From Physcomitrium patens (lineage: Eukaryota; Streptophyta; Bryopsida; Funariales; Funariaceae), in the NCBI RefSeq assembly GCF_000002425.4, contig NC_037273.1:5950521-6014520 (forward strand): a DNA stretch of 64,000 nucleotides. Reading direction: 5' to 3'. A program made the translations under genes and the position numbers. Each line of letters starts with the position of its first letter. Position 1 is the stretch's first letter. Below, piece after piece: positions 61,600 through 64,000 of this stretch. The notes beneath the pieces were generated by a model. The model did no database searches and was not told the origin of the DNA. It saw only the letters and a list, made by a program, of their open reading frames with translations.

Positions 61600-64000
61600 T
61601 TGTAGATGAACTTCATCAACAATTATTTTTATCTTTCTTTTCTACATCCAACTAAATACCAGATTCTTCTTAACCTAGCGGCCATCTAAAATCTTTTGAT
61701 AATCTTTTTGGTATATTAGCCTACATACCTTAGTACCTTCACAATATCCTAAGAAAATACACTTTGTGCCTTTTTTTATCAAGTTTGGACCTCATACAAT
61801 CTAATGTCTTTGTATATGCAATATATTGAAAGGTCTTTGTGTATAAAATACAAGGTTGTCTTCTACTCCAAGCTTCTTATGGTGTCATTGATGCAAGAGC
61901 ATTTATTGAACATCTATTCCTTGTATATACTATATTCACTATAGCTTTTTTCCAGAACTCATAACCAAGATTTTGAGCATGAAATATACTTCTTGCCATC
62001 TCTACAATAGTATCATTTATCCTTTCAGCAACATCATTTTATTGTAGAGTATATGGATTTGTTGTTTGTCTAAAAATTCCTTCATTCTTCAAATAAACAT
62101 CAAATTGCTTAAACATATGCTCACTTCTATTGTCTGTATATAACATCTTAATCTTGCACTCACTTTGTTTCTCAATAAATACTTTAAACTCCTTAAATTT
62201 CTAAAAGCATTCACTCTTTACTTTAAGTATGTAAATCCAAATCTTTTTTGAAAAATCATCAATGAAAATGAGAAAATACCTTGCTCTTTTAATACTTGTG
62301 TTCTTCATAGTTCCACATATATCAAAATGGACAATTCTCAATGACTTTGTAGTATGTGTTGTTACACCACTTAGAAATGAGGCCCTTTATTATTTGCCTT
62401 ATATGCATCCTTTATATGTAAGTTGTATTGTATTTTGGCTTTTTTGCTAAGGTCTAAGTTACTTACCATAGACTTAAGCTCTGTCATACTCTTCACATTC
62501 AAATTAAAAAAATAATGATGCCATATATTAAACTTGTCTTAGTTTGATGTAAATTCAAGAAATACAGCTACTTCCACTTTGTTGACCTTCTTATATTTAA
62601 GATAGTATAAATTTCCCTCAAGAGCCTTTAGCAACCATATTTCTACACAATATTTTAAAAAAACATCCATTCATGTTGAATTGAACCATAAAACCTTTTA
62701 TTATAAGTTTACTTACTGAAAATAGGTTTTGCTTCTTCTAAGATATATAGAAGACGTTTTTAAATTTAATCCTATTAATTTATCCATTCACAACTACCTC
62801 TACTATAATAAATCAATTCCAATAGCTTTACATCTGCCACTATATGCCAAAATCACATTTGATGCTGATATAGCATCATAAATATCAAATAAATACTTAT
62901 AAGATGTCATATACTTGGAACAACCTAAATCTACAATTTATCTTCATATGGAAGCCATAAAAGTCTTGTTTGTTGCTATGAATGCATAATCTTATCTTCC
63001 AAATCCATCTTGCATACTATTTGCATTCTCATTTTCTATCTTTTTGCTTTGGTAGTAATTTCAAGCAGAATGTCCTACTTTACCACAAATGAAGGAAGTT
63101 TTGATATTACCTCATTGGTTTCAATAGTTGCCTTTGCCTTGTCATGAGTAGAGTATTGAATCTTCACTTTGAGGCTCTTTTTCTTTCTCCTTGGTTATTT
63201 TATGGCTAAATCTTGTTGTCACATAGTCCATTGTGAGTTCTTTCATCTTGATGGATTTCAAAGCCACAATGAGATAGTTGTAGGATTTCGACAAGCTCAT
63301 GAATAGAGTTATGACAATATTTGTCTTTTCTAAGGGCTTGTCAACAATTGCGAGTTGATTTGCAAGTACCTTCACTTTGTTGATGTTTGCCATGAGGTCT
63401 TTACCTTCTTCCATTTAACATATGAAGAACTTCTTCTTTATATAAATGATGTTGAATAAATTCTTGTTATTATAAATATTACAGTCTTCTATGCTTCTAT
63501 TGGTCTTTTGTAAGAGATAATGTGGGAGAAGTTGACTTCATCAATATTATATGCATTCAATTCAAAGGCCTTCTTTTCATGATGTTTGAAGTCCTTCTTC
63601 TCTTTTGTATCAGCATACATGCTTGGAGGCTCTTCACTTTCATCTATAATATCTCATAAGTCCAAAGAAGCCAACAAAAGCTCCATTTAGACCTTCCAAT
63701 GGTAGAAATTTTCACCTCTAAATTTTTTAATTATTCTCAAGCCTTCATTCTTATTTAAAGCCATATCTAAAGGAGAGATGTATCTAAAAAGATCAAGAGA
63801 AATAGTCCTAAAGCTCTCAAAATTAGTAAGAAGGTATTTCTGCCTTAAAATCTCAAAATGCCTTTTTTGTGAATAAACTAGTGTTTTCACTCTCAAACAC
63901 TCTCAACTTCACTTCTAGAACTTTCTACAAGTTCAATGAATTATTGAAGCATCTCAAACCAGATTTGCAACTCTTATATCACTTTTATGCTCACAATTTG
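61600..64000 (-). mobile_element. Ty1-copia fossil, 5' part, runs off the window
   Basis: Minus-strand gag begins near 63.9 kb (FRGENFYHWKV, the copia gag opening). It continues with a stretch starting MEEGKDLMANINKVKVLANQ near 63.4 kb, a nucleocapsid-like area, and integrase at about 62.4-61.7 kb (HFDICGTM, FIDDFSKKIWIYILK, VAERINDTIVEMARS). Reverse transcriptase and RNase H are absent, so the 3' half is lost. The 5' LTR must lie beyond position 64000. It is broken in many places and AT-biased, and is a separate copy from the copia at 26-54 kb. Confidence 0.8.

Noticed and set aside
62262-62450. A plus-strand frame with hydrophobic residues near 62.3 kb
   Set aside because: The minus strand here is copia integrase, so this is a shadow.
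1-64000. tRNA or rRNA genes
   Set aside because: No cloverleaf with A and B boxes or rRNA core sequence was recognised on either strand. A covariance-model scan would settle this.

Overview
The window looks like a piece of a land-plant nuclear genome. It holds intron-rich genes with clean GT-AG junctions, a PHO1-type phosphate exporter, a plant UPF0114 protein, a plant-only B3 domain gene, Ty3-gypsy and Ty1-copia LTR elements, and very AT-rich spacers full of (TA)n. The chromodomain gypsy has an integrase tail of a type I associate with the Tcn1-like chromoviruses of mosses and fungi, so a bryophyte is my tentative guess. I could not test this.

Layout. 1-3.4 kb is AT-rich spacer. 3.4-9.45 kb holds a PHO1 gene on the + strand with its leader: 11 coding exons that join in phase to a full SPX-EXS protein of 867 residues. 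9.45-13.6 kb is spacer with microsatellites. 13.6-15.25 kb holds an intact 300-residue UPF0114 gene on the - strand in five exons. It is head to head, across 1.1 kb, with an eIF4A-III copy (16.4-19.2 kb, +). That copy keeps the introns but is dead: its ATP-binding loop is frame-shifted, the DEAD box reads VESV, and the C-terminus is missing. 19.2-24.2 kb is unassigned sequence and spacer with a 112-bp tandem duplication.

24.6-56.4 kb is the most striking part. The first half of a multi-B3 (REM-like) gene lies at 24.6-26.2 kb and the second half at 54.2-56.4 kb. Between them is about 28 kb of nested retroelement fossils. The outermost is a copia element (-) whose LTR-like ends, with AATTAA at both junctions, abut the two gene halves. 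Inside it sit a young chromodomain gypsy (27.4-34.0 kb, -, LTRs about 97% identical), several LTR-like insertions, and a much older, very AT-rich gypsy pair on the + strand. The old gypsy is itself interrupted by about six LTR-like insertions from two families.

56.4-59.5 kb is mixed sequence with an unassigned gene-like patch. 59.5-61.5 kb is spacer. 61.6 kb to the end is a second, truncated copia element (-) that runs off the window.

The genes do not form a pathway together. Apparently live loci are PHO1 (phosphate export) and UPF0114 (predicted plastid membrane protein). The eIF4A-III and B3 loci are decayed host genes. The U3 of the young gypsy carries a dense array of heat-shock-element motifs just upstream of its TATA box, which suggests a heat-responsive promoter.
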